This document shows, piece by piece, positions 6,194-7,472 of a DNA stretch of 7,472 nt. The position numbers and the translations under genes are program-made. The notes beneath the pieces were generated by a model. It was given only the letters and a program-made list of their open reading frames with translations. It did not search any database and was not told the origin of the DNA. Numbering within the stretch: the first letter of the stretch is position 1; the number at the start of each line of letters is the position of its first letter. The stretch comes from Desulfonema limicola (GTDB lineage: Bacteria; Desulfobacterota; Desulfobacteria; Desulfobacterales; DYRC01), in the NCBI GenBank assembly GCA_020718925.1, contig DYRC01000049.1, positions 9,925 to 17,396 on the forward strand, in the 5' to 3' direction.

Positions 6194-7472
6194 ATGAAGA
6201 TAAAAGAATTGAGATTGATAAATTTCAGGGGATTTCAGGAACTTGATATAAAATTTCCTTCTTCTAATTTAGCTGTTTTTGTCGGCATAAACGGATCTGG
6301 AAAATCTTCAATATTGGATGCTATTGCAATGTTCCTATCTGATTTTATTTCAGAATTAATTGACGGATATGATTTCAGAGATTTTTTTGCATTGACGGAT
6401 GACGACATCAATATAAAATGTTCTAAACATAAAACGTATAATACTATCACTATTGAAAAGTTTGATATACAGTTTTATCAAGAACTTATAGCGTGGAAAA
6501 TATTTCATCCCTATTCCGAGTCAGACCCTATTAACGATGACTTTGAAGAATATATTTCAGCTATAACAAATCAATTTAAAGACAATCAATCTTTGAATTT
6601 ACCTATTCTTGTTTATTATCATACTAACAGAGCTATTTTGGCAGATAGATTCAAGCCAAAAACTAAAAAAATAAAATTCAAGCCAAATCAGTATCTTACT
6701 TATAAAAATGCTTTTACAAAAAATATCACTAATCTATCTGACTTCATATCATGGTTCAGATTTGAAGAAGACCTTGAAAATGAAATGAAAATAAAGCAGA
6801 AGGATTTCAATGCAGTCAACAAAAACTTAGAGATTGTAAGAAGGTCAATAACCACTTTTTTAAATCAGTTTCCGGCGTGTCAATTTTCAGAGCTGCATAT
6901 TGAAAGAAGAAGTCAGGATAAAGATTTTTCTTTTCATTCTGCTGAAGAAAGCTCTTTGGTCATTAAAAAGAATGGTCAGGATTTGAAAATAGAACAGCTT
7001 TCCGCCGGAGAGCAGATCGTGCTGATGATGGTCAGCGACATTGCCCGCAGATTAGCCATTGCAAATCCGAGCCTGCCCGATCCATTACAAGGAAATGGAA
7101 TTGTTCTGATTGATGAAATAGAACTACATCTTCATCCCCAATGGCAAAGGCAAATTATTCCAAGTCTTTTACATACATTCCCGAATATCCAATTTATTGT
7201 TACCACACATTCGCCGCAGGTTCTGAGCAATGTTGAAAAAGAAGAAGTTTTTATCTTAGAAGATTTTAAAATTGTTGAAAAAACGCCGCATACCAAAGGC
7301 AGAGACAGTAACTCAGTGTTGTATGAACTTCTGGGTGTGGAAGAAAGACCCAAAGAGTATAAAGATAAGCTTAGTCAACTGTATCGCCTGATAGATGATG
7401 CAAAATTCAGTGAAGCAAAGGGAATCTTAGCAGAACTGACTGAAAAATTCGGAGAGCATGATACAGAAATCG
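6194..7472 (+). CDS. RecF/SMC-like AAA ATPase, COG3950 / PtuA-like (3' end missing)
   Basis: A predicted cytoplasmic ATPase of the ABC/SMC-RecF fold, with 426 codons visible and the frame still open at the right edge. The N-terminus has the family opening KIKELRLINFRGF. Walker A is G31-INGSGKSS. A long insert of about 220 residues follows, with a charged helical part. The ABC signature is L269-SAGEQ, and Walker B is IVLIDE with catalytic E308 followed by HLHPQWQ. The H-loop His is H339 in TTHSPQ. GRDSNSVL (369-376) and the acidic-helical tail match my memory of COG3950 proteins, including PtuA of Septu and Ec78-type retrons, which act with an HNH nuclease. AGAAGGA at 6183-6189 precedes the ATG by 4 bases, and an in-frame TAA at 6170-6172 fixes this start. 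The gene is much more AT-rich than the kinases, suggesting separate origin. It probably lacks only a few tens of codons. The ATPase fold is secure; the defence role is inferred. Confidence 0.9.
   Translation, partial: MKIKELRLINFRGFQELDIKFPSSNLAVFVGINGSGKSSILDAIAMFLSDFISELIDGYDFRDFFALTDDDINIKCSKHKTYNTITIEKFDIQFYQELIAWKIFHPYSESDPINDDFEEYISAITNQFKDNQSLNLPILVYYHTNRAILADRFKPKTKKIKFKPNQYLTYKNAFTKNITNLSDFISWFRFEEDLENEMKIKQKDFNAVNKNLEIVRRSITTFLNQFPACQFSELHIERRSQDKDFSFHSAEESSLVIKKNGQDLKIEQLSAGEQIVLMMVSDIARRLAIANPSLPDPLQGNGIVLIDEIELHLHPQWQRQIIPSLLHTFPNIQFIVTTHSPQVLSNVEKEEVFILEDFKIVEKTPHTKGRDSNSVLYELLGVEERPKEYKDKLSQLYRLIDDAKFSEAKGILAELTEKFGEHDTEI

Noticed and set aside
6031..6243. The second kinase's frame stays open for 71 codons past its TAA, until TGA at 6244-6246.
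   Set aside because: The protein already ends at the normal place after its receiver. The continuation has no ATG, crosses the promoter and overlaps the ATPase start. I do not recognise the peptide, so chance openness is the simplest explanation.

Overview
The window (7472 bp, about 45% GC by eye in its first 6 kb) reads as a signalling locus followed by the start of an unrelated ATPase gene. Large PAS-rich hybrid kinases of the HDFNN type suggest a Gram-negative, probably environmental bacterium. A desulfobacterial (Desulfobacterota-like) host is a guess from protein style, not shown by any marker.

Region 1 (1-106) is a short leader. It holds a possible extended -10 promoter and, alternatively, the last codons of an upstream gene. 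Region 2 (107-6030) holds two hybrid histidine kinases whose stop and start overlap as ATGA. The first (1205 aa) senses through a periplasmic Venus-flytrap domain and four PAS domains. The second (769 aa) senses through a two-membrane-segment periplasmic domain and one PAS domain. Both end in HisKA-HATPase-receiver modules, and their transmitters are gap-free paralogues of 243 codons, about 80% identical. One 100-base stretch around the phospho-histidine is 97% identical in DNA. The pair looks like a dual-input sensor in which different inputs feed near-interchangeable kinase cores. No HPt protein or DNA-binding response regulator is visible, so the output lies elsewhere.

Region 3 (6031-6193) is intergenic. 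It carries a good sigma70-like promoter, and I see no convincing intrinsic terminator. Region 4 (6194 to the right edge) is a markedly more AT-rich gene for a RecF/SMC-like AAA ATPase of the COG3950 / PtuA-like kind, cut off by the window end. Proteins of this kind are known from Septu and from Ec78-type retron anti-phage systems, usually followed by an HNH nuclease (PtuB). That partner, if present, would lie just beyond this window. The change in composition and the separate promoter suggest that the ATPase is an accessory module beside, not part of, the kinase operon.
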